Below are positions 32,164 to 41,564 of a stretch of DNA of 54,391 nucleotides, in pieces. Location of the stretch: positions 1 to 54,391 of the forward strand of contig JAUYJB010000163.1 in the NCBI GenBank assembly GCA_030688605.1. Reading direction: 5' to 3'. The translations under genes were made by a program, and so were the position numbers. Numbering within the stretch: position 1 is the first letter of the stretch; each line of letters opens with the position of its first letter. The notes beneath the pieces were generated by a model. The model saw only the letters and a program-made list of their open reading frames with translations, was not told the DNA's origin and made no database searches. Source of the DNA: Hyphomicrobiales bacterium (GTDB lineage: Bacteria; Pseudomonadota; Alphaproteobacteria; Rhizobiales; NORP267).

Positions 32164-32513
32164 GGCTTTCCTCCGCTCGGGTTCGAGATTTGATCAGGGG
32201 CGTTCGCCGCTCTGGGAAGATGGACCGAGATTTCCCGGATGACTTTTCCCGTCGACCGAGAAAGGTAGCACATTCGAAATCGATCGAAAGCGTGACACTT
32301 CATCTCGGTTCAGCGGCTTGGGACCGGCGGCGGCCTTCGCAGAATTCATGTCTAGGTTGCACACGGCCAGAAAAAATTTCTCCTGCGCGAACGGGAATCT
32401 ATATTCCGCTTTTGGCATTTCTGCGACGTGCGCGCGTTTGGGTCGATCGTCCGGATGACCCCTAAACGAGGAAATTTGGAACGCCCCTCAGATTCTGTTT
32501 TTGAGCGCAGGCC
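32164..32513. other. Intergenic region, nothing recognised
   Basis: About 350 bases between lpxK and the RidA-like gene. No RNA gene, repeat or convincing short ORF stands out. GGAGG at the left edge is the RidA ribosome site. The middle (32340-32420) is relatively AT-rich and may hold the promoter for the leftward ridA. Confidence 0.4.
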
Positions 32514-33527
32514 CTAGGCTTTTTTCGCCGCGATCCCCTTTTTGAGCAGGAATTCGGCGACCGCGCTTGCATCGTCGAATATCAGCGATACCCGAAGCGG
32601 CCGCGTTTCGTCCGCCAGCCGCCCGAGCGTCCCGGTCCGGCCCTTGAGGCGCGCCAGGTCCTTTTCCGTGCTCACCGGCAAGGCGCCTTCGCGTTCGGCA
32701 ACCGCCAACAGCTCTTCGGCTTCGCGGTCCGAGAAGGCGTGATGGTCGCTGAAGCCGCGCTCGGCGACGATGTCTGCGCCGGCGGCCGTAAGCAAAGCAA
32801 AGAATTTCTTCGGTCGGGCGATGCCGGCGAAGGCGATGACCCGCTTGCCGGCAAATTCGCCGTCGTTCCGCGCCGCTATTCTCGCCCGGAACACCGGGAT
32901 GCCATGCCGCTTGGCCCGTGCCGCGAGGGTTTCGCCGGCAGGCCCCTTGCCGACAAGGATGAGTGCATCGATAAGCTTGATCTGAAAATCAAGTCCCGCC
33001 CGCAACGGTCCCGCCGGGATCACCCGGCCGTTGCCGATGCCGGTTTCCGCATCGATGACAGCGAAGGACGCCGTCTTGGCCAGAGACGGATTCTGCAGCC
33101 CGTCGTCCATGACGATAAGGTCGGCGCCGATTTGCTCCGCCAGCCGGGCGCCGGCCGGACGGTTCCTGGAGACGATGGCCGGTGCCGCGCGCGCCAAGAG
33201 CAGCGGCTCGTCGCCGACCGCCTCGGCGGTTTGGGTCTTGGGGTCGACGACGACCGGCCCGGACTCGGCGCCGCCATAGCCGCGGCTGAGAATGGCAGGG
33301 GAAAGCCCCTGCCCGCGCAGAAGCTCAGCCAGCGCCAGAACGGCCGGGGTCTTTCCCGCGCCGCCGGCGGTAAGATTTCCGACGCAGATGACGGGAAGCC
33401 GGCTCTGGTAAGGCCGCGCAAGCCAAAATCGCAGCCGCGTCAACGCGTCATAGATAAAACCGAGCGGCGCCAGCGCCGACGCCTGCCAGGATCGCCCCGG
33501 GGCGTCCCAGAAGGAAGGTGCGAGCAT
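32514..33527 (-). CDS. lpxK: Tetraacyldisaccharide 4'-kinase LpxK
   Basis: A 337-aa protein. Residues 1-50 contain a membrane-associating N-terminus (FWDAPGRSWQASALAPLGFIYDAL), followed by the Walker A-like GNLTAGGAGKTP, then ILSRGYGG, the metal/catalytic region VMDDGLQNPSL, and FSDHHAFSDRE. LpxK phosphorylates the 4' position of the lipid A precursor disaccharide at the inner membrane. It follows waaA by 4 bases in the same direction, the usual alphaproteobacterial pair. The length is normal. Confidence 0.94.
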   Translation of the reverse strand: MLAPSFWDAPGRSWQASALAPLGFIYDALTRLRFWLARPYQSRLPVICVGNLTAGGAGKTPAVLALAELLRGQGLSPAILSRGYGGAESGPVVVDPKTQTAEAVGDEPLLLARAAPAIVSRNRPAGARLAEQIGADLIVMDDGLQNPSLAKTASFAVIDAETGIGNGRVIPAGPLRAGLDFQIKLIDALILVGKGPAGETLAARAKRHGIPVFRARIAARNDGEFAGKRVIAFAGIARPKKFFALLTAAGADIVAERGFSDHHAFSDREAEELLAVAEREGALPVSTEKDLARLKGRTGTLGRLADETRPLRVSLIFDDASAVAEFLLKKGIAAKKA

Positions 33528-33531
33528 TGGC

Positions 33532-34815
33532 TTACGCCTCCCGGCCCGGAAGATAGGGGCACAAGGCGGTCAGCGTGCGCGTCAATGCGCCGCTTCTCGA
33601 TTCCACCGTGCAGCGGGCGCGTTCGGCCATGCAGCGGCGTTGGGCCGCGTCCGCGAGCAGAGTCTTCGCCGCCTCGACGAGGCTTGCCTGCGACGTCACC
33701 CGGCGGCCGCCGCCTTCCGCCTCGATGAGGGCATATATCTCGGCGAAGTTGAAGGTGTGCGGCCCGTATAGGATGGCGGCGCCGAGCTTGGCCGGCTCGA
33801 TCGGATTCTGCCCGCCATGGGCAACCAGCGATCCACCGACAAAGACGACCTCGCCCAGGCGGTAGAGCAGGCCGAGCTCGCCGAACGTATCGGCGATATA
33901 GATGCCGGTATCGGCGTCCGGCAGGCCGTCGCGCGAACGCAGCTTCGCCGTCAGCCCCAATTCCGCGATCTCCTGGGCGATGGCGGGTCCGCGCGGCGGG
34001 TGGCGCGGGGCGATGATCGTCATCAGGCCGGGGATGGCGCCGGCAAGTTCCCGATGCGCCTGGGCGAGCAGGCTTTCCTCTCCGGCATGGGTGCTCGCGG
34101 CAACGAGAATCGGCCGGTCGCCTATCGCCTCTTGCAGGGCGGCGAGCGCGTCCGGCGTTATCGGCGGCGGCGGGGCATCGAATTTCAAATTTCCGGTCAC
34201 GTGAACCGCGGCGCCGCCGAGAGCGGTCAGGCGCCTCGCATCATCCTCGCTCTGCGCCAGGCACAGATCGAAGCTCTGCAGCAGCCAGCGGATCGTCGCC
34301 GGTGCCCGGCGCCAGCGCCGCGACGAGCGCGCGGACATGCGGGCATTGACGAGCACGGTGGCAAGCCCACGCCGTTTCAGCGCCGAGATCGTGTTCGGCC
34401 ACAGCTCCGATTCGACAAACAGCGCCAGCTGCGGGCGCCAATGGTCGAGAAAGCGCTCGAGGAACTCCGGCACGTCGAGGGGCACGAACTGGTGCAGCAT
34501 GCGCTGCGGCGCGCGGGTCTCGATGACCTCGGCGGAGGAAACCGTGCCGCTAGTCAGCAGCACCGAAACAGCCGGCTTTCGGGCCGAAAGGGCCTCAATC
34601 AGCGGCAGGATCGACAGCGTCTCGCCGACGCTTGCTCCGTGCACCCAGATCAGCGGCCCGTCCGGGCGCGCGCAGGTGGCAATGCCGCGCCGCTCGCACA
34701 GCCGCTCGCCATGCTCCTTGCCGCGGCTGCGGCGCAGCGCCAACAGAACTCCGGCAAACGGCGCCCCGGTGCGAATCAGCGCACGATAAAGGGCGAGGCT
34801 AAGCGGTCTGGCCAC
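33532..34815 (-). CDS. waaA: 3-deoxy-D-manno-octulosonic acid (Kdo) transferase WaaA
   Basis: A 427-aa glycosyltransferase. RRGIATCARPDGPLIWVHGASVGE is the WaaA signature and contains the catalytic Glu. The second domain has VAASTHAGEE, IIAPRHPPRG and GGQNPIEPAKLG. It adds Kdo to lipid IVA at the inner membrane. GTG 34815 is chosen because MARPLSLALYRAL-like N-termini are typical. The longer frame from 34857 would overlap the DUF374 gene by 59 bases, against 17 for the chosen start. It is in a block with lpxK, DUF374 and the MsbA-like ABC gene. Confidence 0.93.
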   Translation of the reverse strand: MARPLSLALYRALIRTGAPFAGVLLALRRSRGKEHGERLCERRGIATCARPDGPLIWVHGASVGETLSILPLIEALSARKPAVSVLLTSGTVSSAEVIETRAPQRMLHQFVPLDVPEFLERFLDHWRPQLALFVESELWPNTISALKRRGLATVLVNARMSARSSRRWRRAPATIRWLLQSFDLCLAQSEDDARRLTALGGAAVHVTGNLKFDAPPPPITPDALAALQEAIGDRPILVAASTHAGEESLLAQAHRELAGAIPGLMTIIAPRHPPRGPAIAQEIAELGLTAKLRSRDGLPDADTGIYIADTFGELGLLYRLGEVVFVGGSLVAHGGQNPIEPAKLGAAILYGPHTFNFAEIYALIEAEGGGRRVTSQASLVEAAKTLLADAAQRRCMAERARCTVESRSGALTRTLTALCPYLPGREA

Positions 34816-35500
34816 GACGTTGGTCCACGATGGCGTAAGCGCGCTCGGTCGCCGCATCGAGCGCGTCCTCGACCTTCTGTCGATACTGCTCCGCCTGGCT
34901 CTTGTCGATATCGGCGGGCACGAAGATCGGGTCCCCGCAAACGAAGACCCCCTTGCTGAACGGCAGGTTCACCGCCGCCCTGTCCCAGGTATCGAGTTCG
35001 AAGCGCCGGCTCGTCGCCGCCGCCACGGGATAGATCGGACGGCCGGATATCTGCGCCAGGGCGACGATGCCGCGACCGGCGCGCCGGGAGGACTTCGGTA
35101 CGTCGGCGGTCATGACGATGCTGGTGCCCGCGGCCAAAGCGCGGGCCATCTCGCGCAACGCCGCCGCGCCCCTCTTGCGCACGAAGCGACGGGCATGGTC
35201 GCCGGAGCCGCGAATGAGCCCGGAGCCGAGGCGACGGAGGACCTCGGCGTTGATCTCGCCGTCGCGATGGCGCGACACCAGCACGGCGACCTTGTCCTGC
35301 GGCCGGCGCAGGAAGGGGACCAGGAAATGCTGGCCGTGCCATGTCGCGAGGATGATCGGCATGTTGCGGTCGACGCGCTCATAGATGTCCTCGGGCACGA
35401 CTTGGAACCGGCTCGTCTTATAGGTGAGGCGGAGATAGGCAGTCAGAATGCAGCCCAGCGCCGCCGTCGCGGCCGCAGAACGGCCGAGTTTCTTCAACAT
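34799..35500 (-). CDS. DUF374 lysophospholipid acyltransferase family protein
   Basis: A 233-aa protein with an N-terminal membrane anchor (AATAALGCILTAYLRLTY). IILATWHGQHFLVPFLRR matches the DUF374 HxxxxP-type motif near an LPLAT fold, followed by VLVSRHRDGEINAEVLRRLG, GSGDHARRFVRKRGAAALREMARAL and TADVPKSSRRAGRGIVALA. DUF374 proteins belong with LPS or lipid A acylation. It sits between waaA and the MsbA-like exporter, a conserved alphaproteobacterial neighbourhood. A role in lipid A or outer-membrane lipid modification is inferred from context. Confidence 0.88.
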   Translation of the reverse strand: MLKKLGRSAAATAALGCILTAYLRLTYKTSRFQVVPEDIYERVDRNMPIILATWHGQHFLVPFLRRPQDKVAVLVSRHRDGEINAEVLRRLGSGLIRGSGDHARRFVRKRGAAALREMARALAAGTSIVMTADVPKSSRRAGRGIVALAQISGRPIYPVAAATSRRFELDTWDRAAVNLPFSKGVFVCGDPIFVPADIDKSQAEQYRQKVEDALDAATERAYAIVDQRRGQTA

Positions 35501-35512
35501 GTCGCGGAACGC

Positions 35513-37441
35513 TCAATCAACGGCGCCGGACAGCGCCGAGGCTACGCTGTCGCGCAGATCCTCCTTCACGTCCGCCCGAGTTTGCGGCGGGCCGCCGTGA
35601 AGCTGCCTGCGATAGAAATCCGCATAGGCGCCGCGACGGGCGACAAGCTCGTCGTGGCGCCCAGTCTCGACGATCCGGCCGCGATTGAGGACGCAGATGA
35701 GGTCGGCATTCCTGATCGTCGAGAGGCGGTGCGCGATCATCAACACCGTTCGCCCCTTGAGCAGCGTGTCGAGCGCCGACTGGACCTGCGCCTCGGTTTC
35801 GCTGTCGAGCGAGCTCGTCGGCTCGTCGAGAAGAAGGATCGGGGCGTCCTTCAGCATGGCGCGGGCAAAGGCGATGCGCTGGCGCTCGCCGCCGGAGAGA
35901 AGGCCGCCGGCTTCGCCGACCGATGTCTCGTAGCCGCGCGGCAGCCGCATGACGAAGTCGTGCGCGGCGGCCATGCACGCGGCCCGCTCGACATCGGCGC
36001 GGCTTGCCCCGTTCGAGCCGTAGGCGATGTTGGCATAAATGGTGTCGTCGAACAGGAACGGCTCCTGGGTGAGCAGCGCTGTCGCCATGCGCAGGCTCGA
36101 CAGGGTGACCTCGGAAATATCCTGGCCGTCGATGAGGATCTTGCCCTGCTGCGGGTCGAAGAATCGCAACAGCAGGTTGAGCACGGTGCTCTTGCCGGCG
36201 CCGCTGGGGCCGACCAGCGCCACGGTCTTGCCGGCGGGGATGTCGAGCGAGAAGTTGGCCAGCACCTTTTGGCCGGAATTGTAACCGAAGGTGACATGGT
36301 CGAAGACGATTCCGGCCTTCGAGACCTTGAGCGGACGGGCGTTCGGGTCTTCGCGCACATTTACGTCCTGATCGATGATGCCGAAGATGCGAATGGCCGC
36401 GGCAATGCCCTCCTGCAACGTCGTCTGCAGGGTCGCCAGAGCCTTGATCGGCTGATAGGTCAGCATCGCGGCGGTGGCGAAGCCCATGAAATGGCCGATC
36501 GTCAGCTTGCCGTGGATGCCCTGGAAGCCGGCGTAGAACACGGCCAGCGCGAAGCCCAGGCCAGTCAGAGTCTCGGCGATCGGTCCGGCGGTCGCCCGCG
36601 CCCTTACCGCGCGCATCAGGAATTCGACGGTGCGGTCGATGGTCGCCCGCGCCCGCGCGCATTCCCGCGCTTCCTGATGATAGGCCTTGACCACGCGGAT
36701 GCCGGTCAGCGTCTCGGAAATGAGCGAGCCGAGATCGCCGGTCTCCTGCAGCGACTTGGCCGCCGACTGGTGCACGCGGCGGCGCTGCCGGCCGAGAAGA
36801 TGGATGCCGACGGGCATCAGGATGATCGCCATTCCGGCCAGCCGCCAATCCATCCAGAACATGGCGAACAACAGCGCGACGACCTTGAGAAGGTTTTGTC
36901 CGATCGCCACCAGAATGTTTCCGGCGGCGTTGCGGATCATCACCGAGTCGGTCAGGAATGAGGAGATGAAGCGGCCCGAATGGTGCCGCTGCAGCCAACT
37001 CAGGTCGGAGTTGGCAATCTTCTCGAACATCTCGATTCTGAGATCGGCGACGACCCTGTGGCCGACATAGGCTTCGGCGACGGACGAGACGTAATCGGCC
37101 ACCCCCTTGATCAAGACGATCACGACGATGGTCAGCGGCAGAATATAGAGGAGGTTCTCGTTGCGGTTGGTGAAGACCTCGTCGGCGGCGAGCTGAATCA
37201 TGAACGGGATGGCGGCCGTGGTCGCGGCGACGGCCAGCATGGCGGCAAGGCCGATGAGGATGATCCTGATGCGCGGGCGCAGGAGGTCGACGGCGATGCG
37301 CTTCACCACCTGCCAAGTGGTCATCTGACGAAGGTGGAGGCTGTCGATCTCGCGCTCGACGTTCGCGCGGTCGGTGAAGATCCTCTCGCTCAACCGTGGG
37401 CTCCCGTCACGCGCCTTTACCTTTCCCTCAAGCTCGGCCAT
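35513..37441 (-). CDS. ABC transporter, ATP-binding/permease fusion (MsbA-like)
   Basis: A 642-aa half-size exporter. An N-terminal six-segment membrane domain (from about residue 50, RPRIRIILIGLAAMLAVAATTAAIPFMIQL) is followed by the ATPase domain with Walker A GPSGAGKST, signature LSGGERQRIAFARAML, Walker B ILLLDEPTSSLD and switch His in IAHRLST. Homodimers of this type flip lipid-linked substrates. Placement next to DUF374, waaA and lpxK makes lipid A/LPS precursor export (MsbA role) the likeliest function. Substrate specificity is not visible in the sequence. Confidence 0.9.
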   Translation of the reverse strand: MAELEGKVKARDGSPRLSERIFTDRANVEREIDSLHLRQMTTWQVVKRIAVDLLRPRIRIILIGLAAMLAVAATTAAIPFMIQLAADEVFTNRNENLLYILPLTIVVIVLIKGVADYVSSVAEAYVGHRVVADLRIEMFEKIANSDLSWLQRHHSGRFISSFLTDSVMIRNAAGNILVAIGQNLLKVVALLFAMFWMDWRLAGMAIILMPVGIHLLGRQRRRVHQSAAKSLQETGDLGSLISETLTGIRVVKAYHQEARECARARATIDRTVEFLMRAVRARATAGPIAETLTGLGFALAVFYAGFQGIHGKLTIGHFMGFATAAMLTYQPIKALATLQTTLQEGIAAAIRIFGIIDQDVNVREDPNARPLKVSKAGIVFDHVTFGYNSGQKVLANFSLDIPAGKTVALVGPSGAGKSTVLNLLLRFFDPQQGKILIDGQDISEVTLSSLRMATALLTQEPFLFDDTIYANIAYGSNGASRADVERAACMAAAHDFVMRLPRGYETSVGEAGGLLSGGERQRIAFARAMLKDAPILLLDEPTSSLDSETEAQVQSALDTLLKGRTVLMIAHRLSTIRNADLICVLNRGRIVETGRHDELVARRGAYADFYRRQLHGGPPQTRADVKEDLRDSVASALSGAVD

Positions 37442-37592
37442 TCCTCCTCACGTGATCGAACGGGTCCGGGACCGCCGTCCGGTCAAACCCGCATCAACAA
37501 GTCGAGGCAAATGTACACCAAAATTAGGCATTTGGGCATTATCGAGCATTCCGTGCCCCCCGCCGCAGGAGGCAAGAAAGCCCATCCCTCCA

Positions 37593-38402
37593 TCAGGGCC
37601 GAATCGCGGCTTTGATATGCGAGATCAGCTTGGCATGCAGACGCGCTCCCGCGCAGACGACATTCTGGTGGCGAAATCCAACCCTGTTGTAAACGAAACC
37701 CACGCCATTAAAAGCGCTAATCCTGCCGCCGGCCTCATGAACGATAAGGTCCGCCGCGGCCAGGTCCCAGTCGCTCTTGTTCGACCCGGACAGGGCGGCG
37801 TCGTATTTGCCGCTCGCGACCAGGCATATTCTGTAGGCGATCGAGTTGACGCGGTGCAGCTCCATGTCCGGCCAGGGCAGGCGCCACCGCCGGCCGCGCA
37901 GGCCGCTGTCGTGGGCGAGCATGCGCGCGCCGGCTATGGATGCCCGGTTGCTGGCGCGAATTGCCGCGCCGTTAAGATGGGCGCCGCCGCCCTTCATCGC
38001 CGTGAAGAACAGGCCGGCTGCCGGATTGAACACGCAGGCCGCGATCGGCCGGCCCTTTTCGACCAATGCGGCGCTGACCGCCCATTCGGCTCGACCCTTC
38101 AGATAGGCGCGGGTTCCGTCGATCGGATCGACGATCCACAGCCGGTCCTGCGGCCCGCGCGCGGCGACATGGCCGCTTTCCTCCGACATCCAGCCATAGG
38201 CCGGCCGCGCCGCCGTAAGCCGGTTCTTGAGCACCGCATCGGCGGCATGGTCGGCCTCGCTGACCGGCGACCGGTCGTCCTTGTGCCAGACCCGCGGCTC
38301 GTTGCCGTAGAATTTAAGCGCCGCCGCGCCCGCCGCGCGCACCGCCTCGCTCAGCAGCACCAGCTCGGCGGCGAGGCCCAGATCCGGCTTAGCGACCGGC
38401 AA
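37593..38402 (-). CDS. Inositol monophosphatase family protein (CysQ-like nucleotidase)
   Basis: A 269-aa protein with the metal-binding motifs of the superfamily: SEES (near 73), WIVDPIDGTRAY (near 90) and SDWDLAAADLIVHEAGG (near 215). SPVSEADHAADAVLK is typical of CysQ-type 3'(2'),5'-bisphosphate nucleotidases, which clear PAP from sulfate assimilation; an inositol or other small phosphate cannot be excluded. The start is TTG at 38402, overlapping pmbA by 14 bases. It is between pmbA and the ABC exporter, in the same direction. Confidence 0.87.
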   Translation of the reverse strand: MPVAKPDLGLAAELVLLSEAVRAAGAAALKFYGNEPRVWHKDDRSPVSEADHAADAVLKNRLTAARPAYGWMSEESGHVAARGPQDRLWIVDPIDGTRAYLKGRAEWAVSAALVEKGRPIAACVFNPAAGLFFTAMKGGGAHLNGAAIRASNRASIAGARMLAHDSGLRGRRWRLPWPDMELHRVNSIAYRICLVASGKYDAALSGSNKSDWDLAAADLIVHEAGGRISAFNGVGFVYNRVGFRHQNVVCAGARLHAKLISHIKAAIRP

Positions 38403-39777
38403 GGGTCATCCTGTCGATCAGCACCGTCGGGGCATTGACGGCTCGTTTGAAGGAAAGGTCGTCGGCCGGCGTCAGCCCGGCATAGATGTCGTTGAGATTG
38501 CCGGCGATGGTCACCTCGCTTACGGGAAAGGCAAGCTCGCCCTTCTCGATCCATAGGCCGGCCGCCCCGCGGCTATAGTCGCCGGTGACTGCGTTGACGC
38601 CGAAGCCGATGAGCTCGGTGACGTAAAGCCCCCGATCGACCGATTTGATGAGGTCCTCCGGGCTGACGGCGCCTGCGGCAAGATGACAATTGCTCGGCCC
38701 CGGCGCGGGCGGGCCGGCAACGCCGCGCCGCGCATGGCCCGTCGTCGCAAGGCCGAGCTCGCGGGCGGTGGCGGCATCGAGGAGCCAGCTTTGCAGGATC
38801 CCGCCGGCGACAAGGTCGAGCGGCGCCGCGGCGACGCCCTCCGCGTCGAAGGGCCGCGAACGCAAGCCACGCGGCCGCAACGGGTCGTCGATGATGGCGA
38901 CGCCCTCCTTAAACACCTTCCCGCCGAGCTTGTCCTTCAGGAAGCTCGTCTTGCGGGCGATGGCGGCGCCGGAAACGGCACCGAGGAAATGGCCGACGAG
39001 GCTTGACGCCGTACGCGGCTCGTAGACGACCGGCACCTGACAGGAGGCAAGCTTGCGCGCGCCGAGCCGGCACACCGTCCGCTCGGCGGCCTTGCGGCCG
39101 ATCTCGTCCGCCGCCGGCAGGTCGGCAAGATGCGTGCGCGTCTCATATTCATAGTCGCGCTCCATGGCCGTGCCCTGGCCGGCAAGGAGGGCGCAGGAAA
39201 CCGAAAAGCTCGAGCCGGAATAGCCGCCGCGAAAACCGTCGCTGGTGGCAAGTACGATGCCGCCAAGCGACCAGGAGGCGGACGCTCCGTCTGAATTGGT
39301 GATGCCGGAAACCGCGCGGCCCGCCTCCTCCGAGGCCAGCGCCAGGGCGGCGAGGTCGTCGGCGCTGACCTCCCTGACATCGAGGATATCGAGCCCCGCC
39401 CAGTCCTTGGCCAGGCGCTGCGGATCGGCAAGCCCGCAATAGGGGTCCTCGGGCGCCGCGCGGGCCATCGCCACCGCGCGCTCGGCAAGCTCGGCGAATT
39501 CAGCCGGATCGCAGCGGTTCGACGAGACCACCGCCTGGCGGCGGCCGACGAAGACCCGCAAGCCCAGACCGTCGCTGTCGGCGCGATCGGTCTCCTCGAC
39601 CTTGCCGAGCCGGCAGGACACCGACAGCGCCCGGCCCGAGACCGCGACCACATCGGCAGCATCGGCGCCCGCCGGCCGCGCCGCGGCGAGCAGCCCCTCG
39701 GCAAGCTCGAGGAGGCGGTTTTGCCGGCCGGTGTCGTCCAGGGGCTCTGACAGGGGTTTAGGGGACTGGGAGGTCAT
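38389..39777 (-). CDS. pmbA: TldE/PmbA metallopeptidase-regulatory subunit
   Basis: A 462-aa PmbA/TldE. The N-terminal domain includes VSCRLGKVEETDRADSDGLGLRVFVGRRQAVVSSN. The C-terminal domain has QVPVVYEPRTASSLVGHFLGAVSGAAIARKTSFLKDKLG, GLRSRPFDAEGVAAAPL, GILQSWLLDAATARELGL and GVNAVTGDYSRGAAGLWIEKGE. It lacks the HEAxGH zinc motif carried by its partner. TldD-TldE degrade peptides and mature some toxins and microcins. The partner tldD is also in this window at 48230-49660. Confidence 0.93.
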   Translation of the reverse strand: MTSQSPKPLSEPLDDTGRQNRLLELAEGLLAAARPAGADAADVVAVSGRALSVSCRLGKVEETDRADSDGLGLRVFVGRRQAVVSSNRCDPAEFAELAERAVAMARAAPEDPYCGLADPQRLAKDWAGLDILDVREVSADDLAALALASEEAGRAVSGITNSDGASASWSLGGIVLATSDGFRGGYSGSSFSVSCALLAGQGTAMERDYEYETRTHLADLPAADEIGRKAAERTVCRLGARKLASCQVPVVYEPRTASSLVGHFLGAVSGAAIARKTSFLKDKLGGKVFKEGVAIIDDPLRPRGLRSRPFDAEGVAAAPLDLVAGGILQSWLLDAATARELGLATTGHARRGVAGPPAPGPSNCHLAAGAVSPEDLIKSVDRGLYVTELIGFGVNAVTGDYSRGAAGLWIEKGELAFPVSEVTIAGNLNDIYAGLTPADDLSFKRAVNAPTVLIDRMTLAGR

Positions 39778-39903
39778 GGGGAAAGGGCCTTACTCGATTC
39801 GATAAAATGCCATCTATCTGCTTAAGTCGCCTCAAAATTTTTTGTGGGACCTTGCCCGGCAACGACGTACCCGCGCAATGCGGGACAGACAGGGAGTTGC
39901 AGG

Positions 39904-40215
39904 GTGAGGCGTCTCCAGAACGACGGCGGACAGGCTACCGCCTTTGGCGCGCACGGTCTCGGTCATACGCCATTTGACGCGGCGGCCGCAGCGCAGCTCG
40001 CCGCGGCCAACGACGATTTCGCCTATTCGTTGCGGTCGAGGATATCGCGCCGGCCTGTCCGGCGCATCGGCAAGCTTGTCGCCTACCGCCCGCGGCCGCG
40101 CCGGCTCGACGCGCGCATCGTCAAGCGCCGCCCGATGATGGTCGTCAAACGCCGCCCCTGTTGCGCGCCGCCGCCCGGCCTCGTCCGCGGCCGGGAAATC
40201 ATCGCCCGCAACTGA
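39904..40215 (+). CDS. Possible small Arg/Pro-rich protein
   Basis: A 103-aa frame starts at GTG 39904 after a G-rich ribosome-like site (AGGGAGTTGCAGG). The N-terminal half is ordinary (QNDGGQATAFGAHGLGHTPF, an Ala-rich helix, AANDDFAYSLRSR). The C-terminal half is very basic and repetitive (KLVAYRPRPRRLDARIVKRR, then VVKRRPCCAPPPG). Such a tail could bind nucleic acid or membranes. It is isolated and unrecognised, and GC-rich composition can produce such frames by chance. Confidence 0.4.
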   Translation: MRRLQNDGGQATAFGAHGLGHTPFDAAAAAQLAAANDDFAYSLRSRISRRPVRRIGKLVAYRPRPRRLDARIVKRRPMMVVKRRPCCAPPPGLVRGREIIARN

Positions 40216-40301
40216 TTAGATTCTCCAGACCTCGTATCAATAGACGATCATTTGGATCGGGCGGGTTCTCCCTGTCCGTTTGCGGCCGAGCTCTCCCGGC
40301 A

Positions 40302-41426
40302 TCACGGGATCAAGATCTGACGCAAAGCCTTACTCGCCGCCATGTTTTCGAGCGCCGTATTGACGTCGGCAAGTGGCATCCGATGGGTGATCAGCCGATC
40401 GACCGGGAATCGGCCTTCGACGAAGAGTTCGACGAATTTCGGAATATCGATCACGGGATTGCAGCTTCCCATGTAGCTGCCGATGATTGTTTTGGCGCTC
40501 GTGACATGGGCTGCGACATCGAGCGCAAATGGCGTCTTGGGGTCGACCAGCCCAACAGTCACGACGCGGCCGCCGCGCTTTGCCGATGCATAGGCGGTTT
40601 CGAAGGCTGCAAGAGTTCCCGCCGTCTCCATCGCGCAGTCGACTCCGCCACCGGTCAGTTCGAGGATCTCACTCGCAGCGCCGGGGCTGCCATCGACTGC
40701 ATCCGTTGCGCCAAGCGATTTTGCGATTTCGCGTTTCTCGGCGTCGGGATCCACCGCAATGATCCGGCTTGCTCCCGCTAGTTGGGCGCCAAGGACGGCA
40801 CTGACACCGACGCCGCCGATACCGACAATAGCGACGGTTTCTCCCGCTTTGATTCGACCGGTATTGATGACGCTTCCGGCACCGCACATCACCGCGCAGC
40901 CAAAGAGCGCGGCGATGTCGGGTTGCAAGGCCTTTTCGACCTTGACGAGCGAATGCTCCGACACAATCGCCATCTCGGCAAACGCGGAAAGTCCCATGTG
41001 ATGATGAAGCGTGTGGCCGTTGCGCGAAAGGCGCGGGCCACCCGTCAACAATGCTCCGGCACGGTTTGCAGCAAGGCCGGGCTCGCAGAGATGAGGGCTG
41101 CCGGCAACGCAGTACCGACAAGTGCCGCAATGCGGCTGATAGACCAGAACCACCTGATCGCCAGGCGCAATGCGAATGACTTCGGCGCCGACGTCCTCGA
41201 CGACCCCGCTGGCTTCGTGACCCGGCACGATGGGCATCGGCCAGGCGCGCACGCCGGTGATCACCGACAGGTCGGAACGACATAGACTTGCCGCCTTGAT
41301 TTTGACCAGCACCTCGTGCGCCTGGGGACCTTCGGCCTCGATCGTCTCGATCCGCAAGGGCCGGCTTTCCGAAAACGGGCGAACCATCGTGCACGTATCG
41401 AGAACCGCTGCCTTGAAGCTGATCAT
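40302..41426 (-). CDS. Zinc-dependent alcohol dehydrogenase (MDR family)
   Basis: A 374-aa medium-chain dehydrogenase. The catalytic zinc site is CRSD (49-52) with GHEASG. The structural zinc has four Cys in CGTCRYCVAGSPHLC. The NAD-binding motif is GIGGVGVSAVLGAQLAGASRIIAVD. The length and MCGAGSVINTGRIKAGETVAIVG suggest a class III-like alcohol or S-hydroxymethyl-glutathione dehydrogenase relative. The exact substrate is not clear. It stands alone, 139 bases from the end of ubiA. Confidence 0.9.
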   Translation of the reverse strand: MISFKAAVLDTCTMVRPFSESRPLRIETIEAEGPQAHEVLVKIKAASLCRSDLSVITGVRAWPMPIVPGHEASGVVEDVGAEVIRIAPGDQVVLVYQPHCGTCRYCVAGSPHLCEPGLAANRAGALLTGGPRLSRNGHTLHHHMGLSAFAEMAIVSEHSLVKVEKALQPDIAALFGCAVMCGAGSVINTGRIKAGETVAIVGIGGVGVSAVLGAQLAGASRIIAVDPDAEKREIAKSLGATDAVDGSPGAASEILELTGGGVDCAMETAGTLAAFETAYASAKRGGRVVTVGLVDPKTPFALDVAAHVTSAKTIIGSYMGSCNPVIDIPKFVELFVEGRFPVDRLITHRMPLADVNTALENMAASKALRQILIP

Positions 41427-41564
41427 GCCTGAATTTCCCTTACCGGCATTTCGCGCTTACTTGTGACCGGCCCCGATTTCCGCGCCCCAAGCGAAGCGGG
41501 TCCATTCCGGTCTTGGACTGCATCCCATCTTCGGTCCCGGCGTCATGTGTCGAAAGGGCTCCGC